This document shows, piece by piece, positions 55,186 to 64,000 of a stretch of 64,000 nucleotides of DNA (the first letter of the stretch is position 1; the number at the start of each line of letters is the position of its first letter). A program made the position numbers and the translations under genes. The notes under the pieces are model-generated. The model ran no database searches, was not told the origin of the DNA, and saw nothing but the letters and a program-made list of their open reading frames with translations. The stretch spans positions 1,140,612 to 1,204,611 of the forward strand of contig NZ_FOVJ01000001.1 of assembly GCF_900115125.1 (NCBI RefSeq), in the 5' to 3' direction. Source of the stretch: Nitrosospira briensis. Lineage in GTDB: Bacteria > Pseudomonadota > Gammaproteobacteria > Burkholderiales > Nitrosomonadaceae.

Positions 55186-55275
55186 ATTGGGAGAATGAAG
55201 AGAACGTCCTTGTGCCTGACTTCGGATTATTGCATCAAGCGTAGTTGACGTGCTCGGAAGACCACAGAGAGACAT

Positions 55276-56403
55276 ATGGACGTCTGGACATATGGATCGT
55301 CGATTTCCCTATGGAATCCGAATATACCAACTATGAAATATAACATTCTCGTTCGCCGCCCTGACGATTTAACCGCAGGCTGGGCGCAACAGGTGGTCAA
55401 TAACCATTGTCCTGGCGCAACCGTATCCCGCCTGAATATTATTTCCGTGGATACCGGCACCACAACGCGAATCCGCCTTGCAATAGAACATAATGGTCCG
55501 GCAACACTGCCCCGGCGATGGTTTGTAAAACTGCCATCACTGGCCTGGCGCGCAAGATTGATTACAGCTTTGCCAAGGCTATTACATACCGAAATACGCT
55601 TCTATAATGAAGCTGCTCGAAACGTGCCGCTCGCAATACCGGATTTCCTGGCTGCACAAAGCAAGCCAGGTAAGGGGGCTACCCTGGTTCTCAGGGACGT
55701 AACGGAATGCGGTGCCATTGCCGGCAGTCCCGACGATGCTCTGACTGCGGCTCAAGCCAGCCTCGTCATTATGCAGCTTGCTCGCTTTCACGCGCACTTC
55801 CGGAACAAAACCGACCTTGTTCGGACATATCACTGGCTAGCCGGGCCTGTGCGACGCCTGGAAGATCAACTTGGCGCAGCCTTGGCGGTCCCCCTGATGA
55901 AACGGGGGCTGCGCCGAGCAGGAAAATTTGTTCCTTCGACGATTCATGCGGTAGCTGTCCACTATGCCCGCCACCGCCGCCGCGCGATGCGTTTTCTTTC
56001 GGAAGGTCCACAAACACTTGTTCATCATGATTGTCATCCCGGCAACCTCTTCTGGAGCCAATCTCAGCCTGGCCTCCTCGACTGGCAACTCGTACGACTT
56101 GGTGACGGAATCGGGGACGTTGCCTACTTCCTTGCTACCGCACTTGAGCCGGAGGTCCGGCGTACTCATGAAGCGACCCTGCTGTCAATTTATGCCCAGG
56201 GACTTAAGGATAACGGGATTACCGACATCGATACCAAATCGCTGTTGCAAAGATATCGCGCTCACCTTATCTATGCACTTGAAGCAATGTTGGTAACGCT
56301 TGCGGTCGGCGGAATGATAAAGTTGGAGACCAACTATGAGCTCATCCGTCGCACCGCTGCGGCCGTGAAGGACCTTGACGCTTTTACCGCCATTCCAATA
56401 TGA
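55276..56403 (+). CDS. Aminoglycoside phosphotransferase-fold kinase
   Basis: 375 residues. The kinase-like Brenner motif is TLVHHDCHPGNLFW (catalytic Asp, then Asn), and LLDWQLVRLGDG supplies the metal-binding Asp. The N-terminal lobe includes RRWFVKLPS with a possible ATP-contacting Lys. The family phosphorylates small molecules such as choline, aminoglycosides or sugars; the substrate is unknown. ATG 55276 has GAGAG five bases upstream; the sequence nearby repeats ACATATGGA twice. Confidence 0.83.
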   Translation: MDVWTYGSSISLWNPNIPTMKYNILVRRPDDLTAGWAQQVVNNHCPGATVSRLNIISVDTGTTTRIRLAIEHNGPATLPRRWFVKLPSLAWRARLITALPRLLHTEIRFYNEAARNVPLAIPDFLAAQSKPGKGATLVLRDVTECGAIAGSPDDALTAAQASLVIMQLARFHAHFRNKTDLVRTYHWLAGPVRRLEDQLGAALAVPLMKRGLRRAGKFVPSTIHAVAVHYARHRRRAMRFLSEGPQTLVHHDCHPGNLFWSQSQPGLLDWQLVRLGDGIGDVAYFLATALEPEVRRTHEATLLSIYAQGLKDNGITDIDTKSLLQRYRAHLIYALEAMLVTLAVGGMIKLETNYELIRRTAAAVKDLDAFTAIPI

Positions 56404-56634
56404 GACCCGGCTTCTACTGATTCCATCTGAATTTATAATCGTTCATGACGCGAAAATCCATGTCATTATCCGCCAAAGTGAATGCGCTGTTTTACGCCAC
56501 GAGTCATGGTTCCTCGATGAGACGCATCTGAAGCTCATCTCCTGGCAAGTGCACGCCTTTTGCAAATTACGCTACACTTGCGACTCATCCGGCTATTCGC
56601 TTCATCCAAACCATAGAGTATTGCTGCAAGCACG

Positions 56635-57303
56635 ATGACAAATGACGATCTCAGAGCCCGGCTTGAGGCAATTGATGCTGATTGCGAACGCGCGGCAAAA
56701 ATGGAACTCAATGAGCTATTCGACGGTGTCTCCCACAGCGGGGCAAGATACCGCCCTCCCTCCCCCCAGGCGGCCGAAGCAATTTGGCTCAAGCTTATCG
56801 CCAGGAAGGAAGACGGGTTTATTCAGGAGATCGTTGAATTTTTGAAGCCGAAAGCTGCTGCTCAGTCTGCTGTGGGCAAGGAAGTCATATCCACTGTTCA
56901 GGGAATAACTGAGGAGATGTTTGCAGATGAACGGTACCTCGACCGGATGAAGGATTTCTACAAGGAAATAGCCTGGAAAACACCGGAGCATGAGCCTTTT
57001 CCTGACTTGCAAGCCGGGCGGCTGGATCTTGTTGATGACGCTTATCGGACAGGAGTCAGAGAGGCGTTACGGCGAGCTCGCCGTAATATTATTTCCGAAT
57101 TCGAACGGCATCAGCCCGACCTGCCGAAGGACGCGGGATTTCTGTCGCAATGGAGGCATTATTCTACTCTCAGCCCATGGCAGTCCATCGGTACAATTAT
57201 CCTGTTAAGCTTAACGTCTTACCTTATCGCATGGATCATTGCGAGCGATGCGGTCCAAGGCGTACTGGAGCGTTTCGGATGGTCTAGTGGAACGGGTTTG
57301 TAA
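56635..57303 (+). CDS. Hypothetical protein with a C-terminal membrane anchor
   Basis: 222 residues, not recognised. The first 180 residues are charged and mainly helical; one membrane segment lies near the C-terminus (SIGTIILLSLTSYLIAWIIA, 185-204), followed by a short tail. This suggests a tail-anchored cytoplasmic protein. A 232-base gap separates it from the kinase gene. Confidence 0.7.
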   Translation: MTNDDLRARLEAIDADCERAAKMELNELFDGVSHSGARYRPPSPQAAEAIWLKLIARKEDGFIQEIVEFLKPKAAAQSAVGKEVISTVQGITEEMFADERYLDRMKDFYKEIAWKTPEHEPFPDLQAGRLDLVDDAYRTGVREALRRARRNIISEFERHQPDLPKDAGFLSQWRHYSTLSPWQSIGTIILLSLTSYLIAWIIASDAVQGVLERFGWSSGTGL

Positions 57304-57418
57304 GTCACCCGTTCTCCGCCTGTCTTCGATATTGAAGCAACTATACAGCGACGTATGCCCTTTCGATAATACTCATTCCCTCGCGATATACTCGCGCGTT
57401 TTTTGCATTGAACTTAAA

Positions 57419-57440
57419 TCCGGTAATTGGACGGGGTGGA
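57419..57440 (+). repeat. 22-bp dispersed intergenic motif, copy 2
   Basis: TCCGGTAATTGGACGGGGTGGA; 20 of 22 identical to 4204-4225. Confidence 0.5.
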
Positions 57441-57494
57441 TGCCAACTGAAAAAATAGGCGTTTAACTGACGAATTCAGGTAAAACAACGCCCT

Positions 57495-57520
57495 CAGGCA
57501 ACCCCCTCGGGAGTTGCCTG
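57495..57520. terminator. Stem-loop between convergent genes
   Basis: CAGGCAAC and GTTGCCTG arms (8 bp) around a 10-base loop, between the hypothetical gene and the convergent PEP-CTERM gene. No T-tract follows, so terminator function is only suggested by position. Confidence 0.4.
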
Positions 57521-57561
57521 CGTGAGCTATCCGAGCAGACTGTATCCCTTACCTGACCCCG

Positions 57562-58251
57562 CTACTTTTTGCCTCTGCGCATTGCCCCCAACCCTAATAA
57601 TCCAATACCCATAAGCGCGAGTGATCCTGGTTCCGGAACAGGGTTTTGCGGATGGTCTATCGGGGGGTTGCTTATGCCACCCACATACTTCAGGGAATCT
57701 TCTCCGCCTGGCCCGGCGCCGACTTGCTGAATATGTACCATCGCCAGTGAATCCGGGCCACTTCCTGGCACGGAAACAAGAAAGTTATCTACGGAAACAC
57801 CGTTGATGGTCCAGGTAGTGTATTCGCCATCTACAAACCGCTCCCCCGATTTGGTAGGATATTCCAGGTCCACATAAAAATCATACCCTGCATTACTTTT
57901 ATGCATATCTATGTCATCTACCTGCTGTGTTCCTCCAAAATTCGAGAATGAAGCGTTCGTAAGATCAGCTGAACCTTCGTAGGAAAACAGGAGTTGGGAG
58001 ATGTAGGCATCGTCTCCGATATTCTCCGGAAGATTGTTCACTGTATTATTAAATCTGAAGTCAACATTGGTCCCGTTCTGGGTCAATATCAGAGTAGCGA
58101 CGGATGCTTCGGTTCCAGATGCCGGACTACCTGTCACATACGTATTTATATCAATCGTCAATGCGGAGGCTGACATGGGAGCGGTCATTCCAAGACCCAT
58201 CAGCGCGCTCGTAACCAATCTATTTTTGGTTGTTATCGGTTTGAATTTCAT
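57562..58251 (-). CDS. PEP-CTERM sorting-domain protein 2
   Basis: 229 residues. It has a signal peptide (about 1-30, MSASALT) and a Ser/Asn/Gly-rich body. The C-terminal tail VPEPGSLALMGIGLLGLGAMRRGKK is a standard PEP-CTERM signal. It would be sorted by an exosortase encoded elsewhere. The body differs from the first PEP-CTERM protein, and no known catalytic domain is seen. Confidence 0.92.
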   Translation of the reverse strand: MKFKPITTKNRLVTSALMGLGMTAPMSASALTIDINTYVTGSPASGTEASVATLILTQNGTNVDFRFNNTVNNLPENIGDDAYISQLLFSYEGSADLTNASFSNFGGTQQVDDIDMHKSNAGYDFYVDLEYPTKSGERFVDGEYTTWTINGVSVDNFLVSVPGSGPDSLAMVHIQQVGAGPGGEDSLKYVGGISNPPIDHPQNPVPEPGSLALMGIGLLGLGAMRRGKK

Positions 58252-58557
58252 GGCGTCCTCTATAAGTAAGTGCTCGGCGTGAGCAACCTATTGGAGGAGC
58301 AATAACCATGCCTAAATATAACACCATGATTCTGCAATATCTTTTATTAACCCACTCGATATCCTGTAAGTTCTATCGACGAATGCGCCATCGATTTTAT
58401 ATAAAACGGCAAGCGCAAGATCAGGTTAGGTAATGAGTTAAAAAAATCGACTCAATCAGCGAGCAGGTTTGATTTTAGGTTTCGTTTGGACGAAAACAAT
58501 CGCTGCACGCTCTAACCTGCCCGGTAGCATCTAATACATACAAGCTTTTTTTGGCAT
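58252..58557. other. Intergenic region upstream of PEP-CTERM gene 2
   Basis: 306 A/T-rich bases; promoter region for the minus-strand gene. No clear operator or small gene was found. Confidence 0.5.
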
Positions 58558-59058
58558 TTACATGGAGTTTAAATCTTCAATTGCATCGACAACCATACCG
58601 GTCCCGACTGCGATCAGAAGGATATCGGCCGCGACACGCACATAGCGGTATCCTGGTCCGGGCCGGCCCATTCGGCTCATCAGATGAGGTGGCAAGTCAT
58701 AAAACACGACGTTCCGGGCTAGTGGATAGCCCATCCTCCATTGCTTCGCTTGTCCCGGAGGCATACAGCCGTTGTACTTTTTTGACAAGCCCGGAGGACA
58801 CCGGCCGCTTTGCAAACGAGGTCCAAAATACTCGTGAGCAATGGCCCGTTGACGGCCGTCGAAATTATGGATCATATGTTTGCTTCCGCCCCGGTGCCGT
58901 TGATAATTGTTGCTATTATCCTTTTTTTTCCCCTTGAAGTGCCCCTGTTGACTGGCATTACGATTGCCTCTCTCCTTTTCGGCAGCGACAGGGGTGGAAA
59001 TGGAAAACACGGACAGCGCAACCGCGGAAACAAAAAACCTCATGAATGTTTTATGCAT
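58558..59058 (-). CDS. RcnB/CigR-like periplasmic protein
   Basis: 166 residues. It has a signal peptide (1-26, STPVAAEK), then a basic Asn/Lys/Gly-rich linker (GNRNASQQGHFKGKKKDNSNN). The C-terminal part carries CPPGLSKKYNGCMPPGQAKQWRMGYPL and YVRVAADILLIAVGTGMVVDAI, typical of RcnB-type proteins. Members are linked to nickel/cobalt homeostasis or virulence control, but often unknown. Confidence 0.8.
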   Translation of the reverse strand: MHKTFMRFFVSAVALSVFSISTPVAAEKERGNRNASQQGHFKGKKKDNSNNYQRHRGGSKHMIHNFDGRQRAIAHEYFGPRLQSGRCPPGLSKKYNGCMPPGQAKQWRMGYPLARNVVFYDLPPHLMSRMGRPGPGYRYVRVAADILLIAVGTGMVVDAIEDLNSM

Positions 59059-59092
59059 GGTCTATATCTATAAGAAATCGGAAATCAGGTTA

Positions 59093-59722
59093 TCAAGCTA
59101 TATCCGTAAGCCATTCGTCGAGTTTGAGGCGTAACTCCTCAAACTGACAATAGCCCGCGGCGAGCAGGTCATAATTTTCTCCGCTCTGCGCTATCAGGGA
59201 AGGGAAGCCGCGCACGCCCCATTGCCGTGCCTTTTGAAAATGAGCAAGTGCCAGGTTCCTGGCCATCTCCGACTCGAACGTCCGCAAGAACCGCTGCGCG
59301 TCCAAACCCGCGTTTGCGGCGAGTTGCGACAGCACAATGGGATCGGTCACATTCTGCTGCGCGACATAAAACGCGGATTGCACTGCCCTGAAAAATGGAA
59401 AGACCGCAAGAGGATTGATCAGGGAAACTGCGATCACCCCCCGGCTAGCCGGTTCGGTATCGTAAACGAAACCTTCCGGCATGGCGCCTTCGAACCGGAA
59501 TGGTTGGCCCGTCGTGCGGTGCACGGTATGCCAGTGATGGAGTATCTCCTCGCGCTGCGCAGCGGATATCGAGTCTTTCGTGCCCGGTCGCAAGCCGCCC
59601 AGCAGTAGCTCCACTTTCAGGCCACCGCCGTACTCATCGCGTATTCTGTCGATCACCGGCATAAAGCCCCAGCACCATGAACACATGGGATCGGCCACGT
59701 ACCAGAGAATTTTTTCACTCAT
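59093..59722 (-). CDS. DsbA-like oxidoreductase (FrnE-type)
   Basis: 209 residues with a thioredoxin fold holding a helical insert: WYVADPMCSWCWGFMPVI contains a C14-S-W-C17 active site, and GVRGFPSLI supplies the cis-Pro. No signal peptide, so it is cytosolic, as in FrnE-type proteins. A disulfide or glutathione-linked redox role is likely. Its substrate is unknown. Confidence 0.87.
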   Translation of the reverse strand: MSEKILWYVADPMCSWCWGFMPVIDRIRDEYGGGLKVELLLGGLRPGTKDSISAAQREEILHHWHTVHRTTGQPFRFEGAMPEGFVYDTEPASRGVIAVSLINPLAVFPFFRAVQSAFYVAQQNVTDPIVLSQLAANAGLDAQRFLRTFESEMARNLALAHFQKARQWGVRGFPSLIAQSGENYDLLAAGYCQFEELRLKLDEWLTDIA

Positions 59723-59861
59723 GGCGCACGATCAAGTACCTGATATGCCGGCCGCATCGAAAGTAAGCTGCACTGCTCCGCTACAACTGCGCATATGAGT
59801 AGAGCAGGGCATACAATGAGAACGGGGTTAGCTACTCCTCCCCTCATCCGTTCTACTTCAC

Positions 59862-61676
59862 TTATGCAGCAGCCCGCGAAGCTCTCTTGCGTTCGTGTTC
59901 CTGCAGGTGACGCTTGCGGATACGAATGGTTTTTGGAGTTATCTCCACCAGTTCATCATCAGCGATGAATTCGATGGCGGATTCCAGCGTCAGCTGAATC
60001 GGCGGTGTCAGGGTCACAGCTTCGTCGGTTCCGGATGCACGGACATTGGTAAGCTGTTTACCCTTGATTGGATTAACCACAAGATCATTATCGCGGCTGT
60101 GAATGCCGATCACCATGCCTTCATACAAGCGGTCGCCGGGGCTGACGAACATGCGTCCGCGCTCCTGCAATTTCCACAACGCATAGGCCACGGCTTCGCC
60201 CTGCTCGGCGGAAATCAGCACGCCGTTGCGCCGCGCGGCGATTTCAGGTCGCATGGGCGCATATTCGTCGAATACGTGGCTCATCAGCCCCGTGCCTCGC
60301 GTCATGGTCATGAATTCCGACTGGAAACCGATCAAACCCCGAGCGGGAATACGGTAATCCAGTCTCACTCGTCCCCGTTCATCGGAGACCATGTCCTGCA
60401 AGTCGCCCCGGCGCGCGCCCAGCGCTTCCATTACGCCGCCTTGATGGGCCTCCTCCACATCCACGGTAAGCATCTCAAACGGCTCGCATTTCACGCCATC
60501 GATTTCCCGGATCACGACGTGCGGGCGCGAGACGGCAAGCTCATAGCCTTCACGGCGCATGCTCTCGAGCAAAATGGTGAGATGCAATTCGCCCCGGCCG
60601 GACACCAGAAACGAATCAGTATCGTTCGTTTCCTCCAGCTTCATGGCAACGTTGGTGAGCAGCTCTTTTTCGAGGCGTTCACGCAATTGCCGGCTGGTCA
60701 CAAACTTGCCTTCCTTACCCGCAAAGGGTGACGTGTTCACCTGGAAGTTCATCGTCAGCGTGGGTTCGTCCACGGCAGGCATGGGAAGCGCCTCGGGCTG
60801 ATTGATGTCGGCCAGCGTCGCGCCGATGCAGAGCTCTTCAATGCCATTGATCAGGACAATGTCGCCAGCCAGCGCCTCCTCAAGCTGTACCCGCTCGATG
60901 CCCCGAAAACCGAGAATCTGGTTGACCCTGGCCTTCTTCGGCGTGCTCGTTCCCGCCAGCACCATCACATCCTGGCCAGGCTTGAGCCGGCCACGGCCGA
61001 TACGGCCAATGCCGATGCGTCCTACGAAACTGGAGTAATCCAGCGCGCTGATCTGCAGTTGGAGTGGTTCGTCCGCATTTCCCGAAGGTGCATGGACGTG
61101 CTTGAGTATGGTGTCGAATAGCGGGCGCATGTCCGTACTGGTTTGTTTCAGATCCGTCATGGCATAACCGTTGAGCGCCGACGCGTATATCACCGGAAAA
61201 TCCAGCTGTTCTTCATTGGCGCCCAGCTTGTCGAACAAGTCGAAGGTATGATTCACGACCCAGTCCGGGCGAGCGCCAGGACGGTCGACCTTGTTGACAA
61301 CAACGATCGGGCGCAGGCCAAGGGCCAGCGCTTTTTTCGTGACAAAACGCGTCTGCGGCATCGGGCCCTCGACTGCATCGACCAGCAGCAGTACGCCGTC
61401 CACCATCGACAGCACGCGCTCCACCTCACCGCCAAAATCGGCATGGCCGGGTGTATCCACGATATTGATATGCACACCCTCGTAATCCACCGCGCAGTTC
61501 TTGGCGAGTATGGTGATACCGCGCTCGCGCTCGATGTCGCTGGAATCCATTACCCGGTCGGCAATGTGCTGGTGCGCGGCAAAAGAACCTGCCTGATGCA
61601 GCAACTTGTCCACCAAAGTGGTCTTGCCGTGATCGACGTGGGCGATGATGGCGATATTGCGGATGGAACGGGACAT
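59862..61676 (-). CDS. typA: GTPase TypA/BipA
   Basis: 604 residues from ATG 61676 (AGGA eight bases upstream). G1 is [10 protein letters not shown]3 [12 protein letters not shown] and G4 [10 protein letters not shown]. The BipA-specific C-terminal domain runs to the end. It is a ribosome-associated GTPase in assembly and stress adaptation. Transcribed alone. Confidence 0.97.
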   Translation of the reverse strand: MSRSIRNIAIIAHVDHGKTTLVDKLLHQAGSFAAHQHIADRVMDSSDIERERGITILAKNCAVDYEGVHINIVDTPGHADFGGEVERVLSMVDGVLLLVDAVEGPMPQTRFVTKKALALGLRPIVVVNKVDRPGARPDWVVNHTFDLFDKLGANEEQLDFPVIYASALNGYAMTDLKQTSTDMRPLFDTILKHVHAPSGNADEPLQLQISALDYSSFVGRIGIGRIGRGRLKPGQDVMVLAGTSTPKKARVNQILGFRGIERVQLEEALAGDIVLINGIEELCIGATLADINQPEALPMPAVDEPTLTMNFQVNTSPFAGKEGKFVTSRQLRERLEKELLTNVAMKLEETNDTDSFLVSGRGELHLTILLESMRREGYELAVSRPHVVIREIDGVKCEPFEMLTVDVEEAHQGGVMEALGARRGDLQDMVSDERGRVRLDYRIPARGLIGFQSEFMTMTRGTGLMSHVFDEYAPMRPEIAARRNGVLISAEQGEAVAYALWKLQERGRMFVSPGDRLYEGMVIGIHSRDNDLVVNPIKGKQLTNVRASGTDEAVTLTPPIQLTLESAIEFIADDELVEITPKTIRIRKRHLQEHERKRASRAAA

Positions 61677-61816
61677 AGGAAAAATCCTCGGTCGAAGTGA
61701 CAAAAGGGCGGCAGTATATCAGGTTGCTCAGGAGCACGCCTGTCTCTCACGGAGCCGTTGACTGCTATCCGGCTAAAACCCCTAAAGAATTCATGATTCG
61801 AATGCTAATAAACAAA

Positions 61817-61837
61817 ACCCCCGGGTGCGCCGGGGGT
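61817..61837 (-). terminator. Rho-independent terminator of the helix-hairpin-helix gene
   Basis: ACCCCCGG / CCGGGGGT stem with loop GTGCG; on the minus strand it is followed by TTTGTTTATT. Confidence 0.85.
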
Positions 61838-61940
61838 CTTGTCACATTCCCACAAAAATCCTTCCAAGCATCTGCCTGTCTTGTACCTGTTGGACAAACT
61901 TTATCTTGTATCGTTCCTGACCGCCTTTGTCTCTTTTGAC

Positions 61941-62240
61941 CTACTTGACCGGTGCCTTATTCACACCCTTCAGAACAGTGGGGCCCGTAACAGTAATATC
62001 CTCACGGAGTTGTTGCATATCCATGGTATGGCTATTAATGCCGTCAACCTTTGTAATATCGTCGGTCGTCTGGAATGACCCCGCTTTTGAACGAAAGTCG
62101 ATAATCGCCTTCGCATGGGCGGCCGTGATGCCTCTGACAGTTTGAAGCTCGGCCTGAGTTGCGGTATTGATATTGACGGCCGCGTAAGCGGTACCGGTAA
62201 ACGTTAGTAACGCGACAACGGTAATAAGCGACTTTTTCAT
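61941..62240 (-). CDS. ComEA-like helix-hairpin-helix periplasmic protein
   Basis: 99 residues with a signal peptide (1-20, GTAYAAV). The HhH pair is NINTATQAELQTVRGITAAHAKAIIDFRSKAG followed by TKVDGINSHTMDMQ. ComEA-like proteins bind DNA in the periplasm, some in natural transformation, but the stand-alone short forms are of unknown role. A terminator lies downstream. Confidence 0.88.
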   Translation of the reverse strand: MKKSLITVVALLTFTGTAYAAVNINTATQAELQTVRGITAAHAKAIIDFRSKAGSFQTTDDITKVDGINSHTMDMQQLREDITVTGPTVLKGVNKAPVK

Positions 62241-62545
62241 TGGTTCTCCCCTTGTTTAAAAAAATGACATACAAAAAAAATTGTCGAAAAAATACCTGAC
62301 AGGCACCAAACCTCCGTTCAGGAACGACACCGAAGAGTATCAGATCAGGATTCGCGTCGCTTGCTTTCCCGCAGCAGTGTGATTGACAGGCAGGAGGCAT
62401 GATATGTCCCGTGCAATCCGAAAACCCTGACAAATGACATGTTCCAGTTACTTTTGGAGGAGCTTTTATCTCACCTGCAATGTCGCTTTGTTATCCGCCT
62501 GAAAACTTTGAGAGAATAGCGGCAAGAACATGAACCAAAACTTAT
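62241..62545. other. Intergenic region, no supported gene
   Basis: 305 bases between the FNR gene stop and the helix-hairpin-helix gene start. No gene, repeat or clear site was found. Confidence 0.5.
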
Positions 62546-63307
62546 TCAAGTTTGCTCTATGGGACGAAGATGGGCGATTTGCTGCAAACGCTTCATGTCG
62601 TTGAGCTTGATATGACGGCACTCACTGCTGATGATGCCGTCGTCCTGAAAACGAGCAAGTATGCGGCACACGGTTTCCTCTGCGACTCCCAGGTGGTTGC
62701 CTATATCACTGCGGGACATGCTCAAATTAAATTCGGTGGGCGAACAATTGCGCCTTGCGAATTGTTGCGACAGGCGAAGCAAAAAGATGGCTAGGCGCTC
62801 CTCCGCATTGTGCTTTCCCAGCAGTAGCAGCAATTCATGGCTAAGCCGGATTTCGGCACTCATGATCTTGAGAACTTCATGCTGGATTGCAGGGTCTCTT
62901 CCGGCCAACTCCTCAAAACGTTCCATTGAAACCTCACAAACGGACGTGACCCTCATCGCGCGGGCCTCGCAGCTATATTGACGGCTTTCGATCGCATTCA
63001 ACCCCAGCAATTCACCTTCTTCATGAAAGCCTATCACCTGTACCTGGCCGTCTTCCGTACTGACGCTCGTCTTGACTGACCCACCCCGGATGACATACAT
63101 GTAATCCACCTGTTGACCCATGTGATACAGGAGTTCTCCGCGCTTGAAAACCTGTTTTTTCTTGACGACGCGCTCCAATAACGACGAATCACCGGTTTTC
63201 AGCCACAGGGACATACACAGTTGGTACGCGCCGCAATTCTTGCAATCCACCGGCACGTCGGCTGCTCCCCCGGTGACAGATGTGGTTTTAGGTGCGTGCT
63301 TCAACAT
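62546..63307 (-). CDS. fnr: FNR-type oxygen-sensing transcription regulator
   Basis: 253 residues. The N-terminal cluster C22-x2-C25-x5-C31 and an internal Cys113 match the four ligands of the FNR [4Fe-4S] cluster. A cyclic-nucleotide-binding-like fold follows, then a C-terminal helix-turn-helix (SRSDIGNHLGVAEETVCRILARF). FNR proteins control genes for low oxygen. The Rrf2 gene lies 39 bases upstream on the same strand, and the cytochrome oxidase gene beyond it. Confidence 0.93.
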   Translation of the reverse strand: MLKHAPKTTSVTGGAADVPVDCKNCGAYQLCMSLWLKTGDSSLLERVVKKKQVFKRGELLYHMGQQVDYMYVIRGGSVKTSVSTEDGQVQVIGFHEEGELLGLNAIESRQYSCEARAMRVTSVCEVSMERFEELAGRDPAIQHEVLKIMSAEIRLSHELLLLLGKHNAEERLAIFLLRLSQQFARRNCSPTEFNLSMSRSDIGNHLGVAEETVCRILARFQDDGIISSECRHIKLNDMKRLQQIAHLRPIEQT

Positions 63308-63346
63308 GTCGGAGGCCCGTTATCGATACAGAAACGTATTATGCGG

Positions 63347-63823
63347 CTAACTTGAGCTCGCGTCGCGTTGCTCATGGAGAACGGCTCCCGGAAAATCGGT
63401 CAGTTGATATTTGCCGCTCACCACCCTCGCCGCAAGCATTTCGAGAGTCTGGCTTTGTAGCAGCTTGACGATTTCCTGCTTGATTGGCCACCATTTTGCA
63501 TGCATCGGGCAAGCGGTTTTCTCGCTGCAAACCTTGAGCCCCAGCACACAATCTTCCGTAAAACCCGGGCCTTCCGTAATTCTGACAATTTGCATCAGAT
63601 TGATTTTATCGCCTCTTTCCCGCAAGCAAAAACCTCCTTGCTTGCCACGAAAAGAATAGAGAAGATCGCCTCTGCATAACTCCTGCAGAATCTTGGCAAG
63701 ATAGGTAGGCGGTGATCTCAGGGATTCCGCCATAGTGCGGTTCAATACCGCCACGCCCGGAGGTTGAGTGGCCATGTAGATGAGCGCCTGAATGGCGTAC
63801 TGGGTTGTACGGGACAGTATCAT
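63347..63823 (-). CDS. Rrf2-family [Fe-S] transcription regulator
   Basis: 158 residues. The winged helix is MILSRTTQYAIQALIYMA ... PPTYLAKILQELCRGDLL, and a Cys triad C92, C99, C105 (CVLGLKVCSEKTAC) likely binds an iron-sulfur cluster. NO-sensing or redox roles are common in the family. It is upstream of fnr and may be co-transcribed with it. Confidence 0.9.
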   Translation of the reverse strand: MILSRTTQYAIQALIYMATQPPGVAVLNRTMAESLRSPPTYLAKILQELCRGDLLYSFRGKQGGFCLRERGDKINLMQIVRITEGPGFTEDCVLGLKVCSEKTACPMHAKWWPIKQEIVKLLQSQTLEMLAARVVSGKYQLTDFPGAVLHEQRDASSS

Positions 63824-63886
63824 GTCGGGATCACGCGCAGTGCTATTGAAAGATAGACCTGAACAATCAGCATAAAATCCGGGCTG

Positions 63887-64000
63887 TCATACCAGCCAGT
63901 AGACAAAGATAAACAACCCCAGCCAGACCACGTCCACAAAGTGCCAGTACCAGGCGACCCCTTCAAAGCCAAAGTGGTTCGCGGGCGTGAAGTGACCCTT
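63887..64000 (-). CDS. Cytochrome c oxidase subunit III, C-terminal end (cut by window edge)
   Basis: The last 37 codons in one frame contain the conserved [19 protein letters not shown] stretch and a final membrane segment ending LVYWLV-like residues before TGA. This is the terminal helix of heme-copper oxidase subunit III. The gene begins outside the window. Its proximity to the FNR and Rrf2 genes fits respiratory control. Confidence 0.87.
   Translation of the reverse strand, partial: KGHFTPANHFGFEGVAWYWHFVDVVWLGLFIFVYWLV

Noticed and set aside
1..64000. tRNA, rRNA, CRISPR arrays, insertion sequences or transposase genes
   Set aside because: None seen by eye on either strand; no tRNA-like cloverleaf, spacer array or transposase motif was found.

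Overview
The window looks like a chromosomal segment of a betaproteobacterium, most plausibly a Nitrosospira-like member of the Nitrosomonadaceae. This is inferred from gene content: PEP-CTERM proteins, a TIGR04073-type exosortase-associated protein, and a housekeeping block ordered nadB / rpoE-rseA-rseB-mucD / lepA-lepB-rnc-era-recO / pdxJ-acpS-nagZ. No rRNA or tRNA gene was seen that would fix the taxonomy.

Layout. 1-4.2 kb (minus): the start of a Pel exopolysaccharide operon, pelA followed by pelB, which runs off the left edge. 4.4-7.7 kb: ygfZ divergent from a ygfX-like gene, an unknown gene and cysB. 7.8-9.6 kb: an MsbA-like ABC exporter. 9.95-26.2 kb: an accessory region. It holds an extradiol (DODA-type) dioxygenase, a divergent methyltransferase and SRPBCC gene, and then eight to nine co-directional genes. 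The first six resemble a p-cresol methylhydroxylase pathway: cytochrome, Tat-signal PchX-position protein, flavoprotein, aryl-alcohol dehydrogenase, Tat-exported intradiol dioxygenase and aldehyde dehydrogenase. The last three form a tripartite RND efflux pump. 26.2-28.9 kb: an SDR, a phospholipase C-like gene and a lipoprotein.

The accessory region is bracketed by two related sequences in the same orientation. One is the 5' end and upstream region of the ABC exporter gene (about 9576-9775). The other is a truncated second copy at about 27217-27415 that keeps only the first 16 codons of the gene. This points to an old duplication or an insertion around the aromatic/efflux island.

28.9-48.8 kb is the conserved core: nadB, a Cys-rich copper-storage-like protein, the sigma-E operon ending in an intrinsic terminator, then lepA to nagZ. 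A 5 kb insert (GGDEF/EAL protein, PEP-CTERM protein, VOC protein, DUF202 protein) separates recO from pdxJ, and a 53-bp repeat occurs twice between era and recO. The rpoE leader contains a sigma-E-like promoter and a long bulged hairpin.

49-64 kb holds a small heat-shock protein, a DUF4139 protein, a three-domain glycosyltransferase fusion, envelope and PEP-CTERM-type proteins, a DsbA-like oxidoreductase, typA, a helix-hairpin-helix protein, an FNR-type regulator, an Rrf2 regulator and the C-terminal end of a cytochrome c oxidase subunit III.

Working picture: a respiratory, envelope-rich betaproteobacterium with an acquired or rearranged module that probably oxidises a methyl- or hydroxymethyl-phenol in or near the periplasm and exports an aromatic product.
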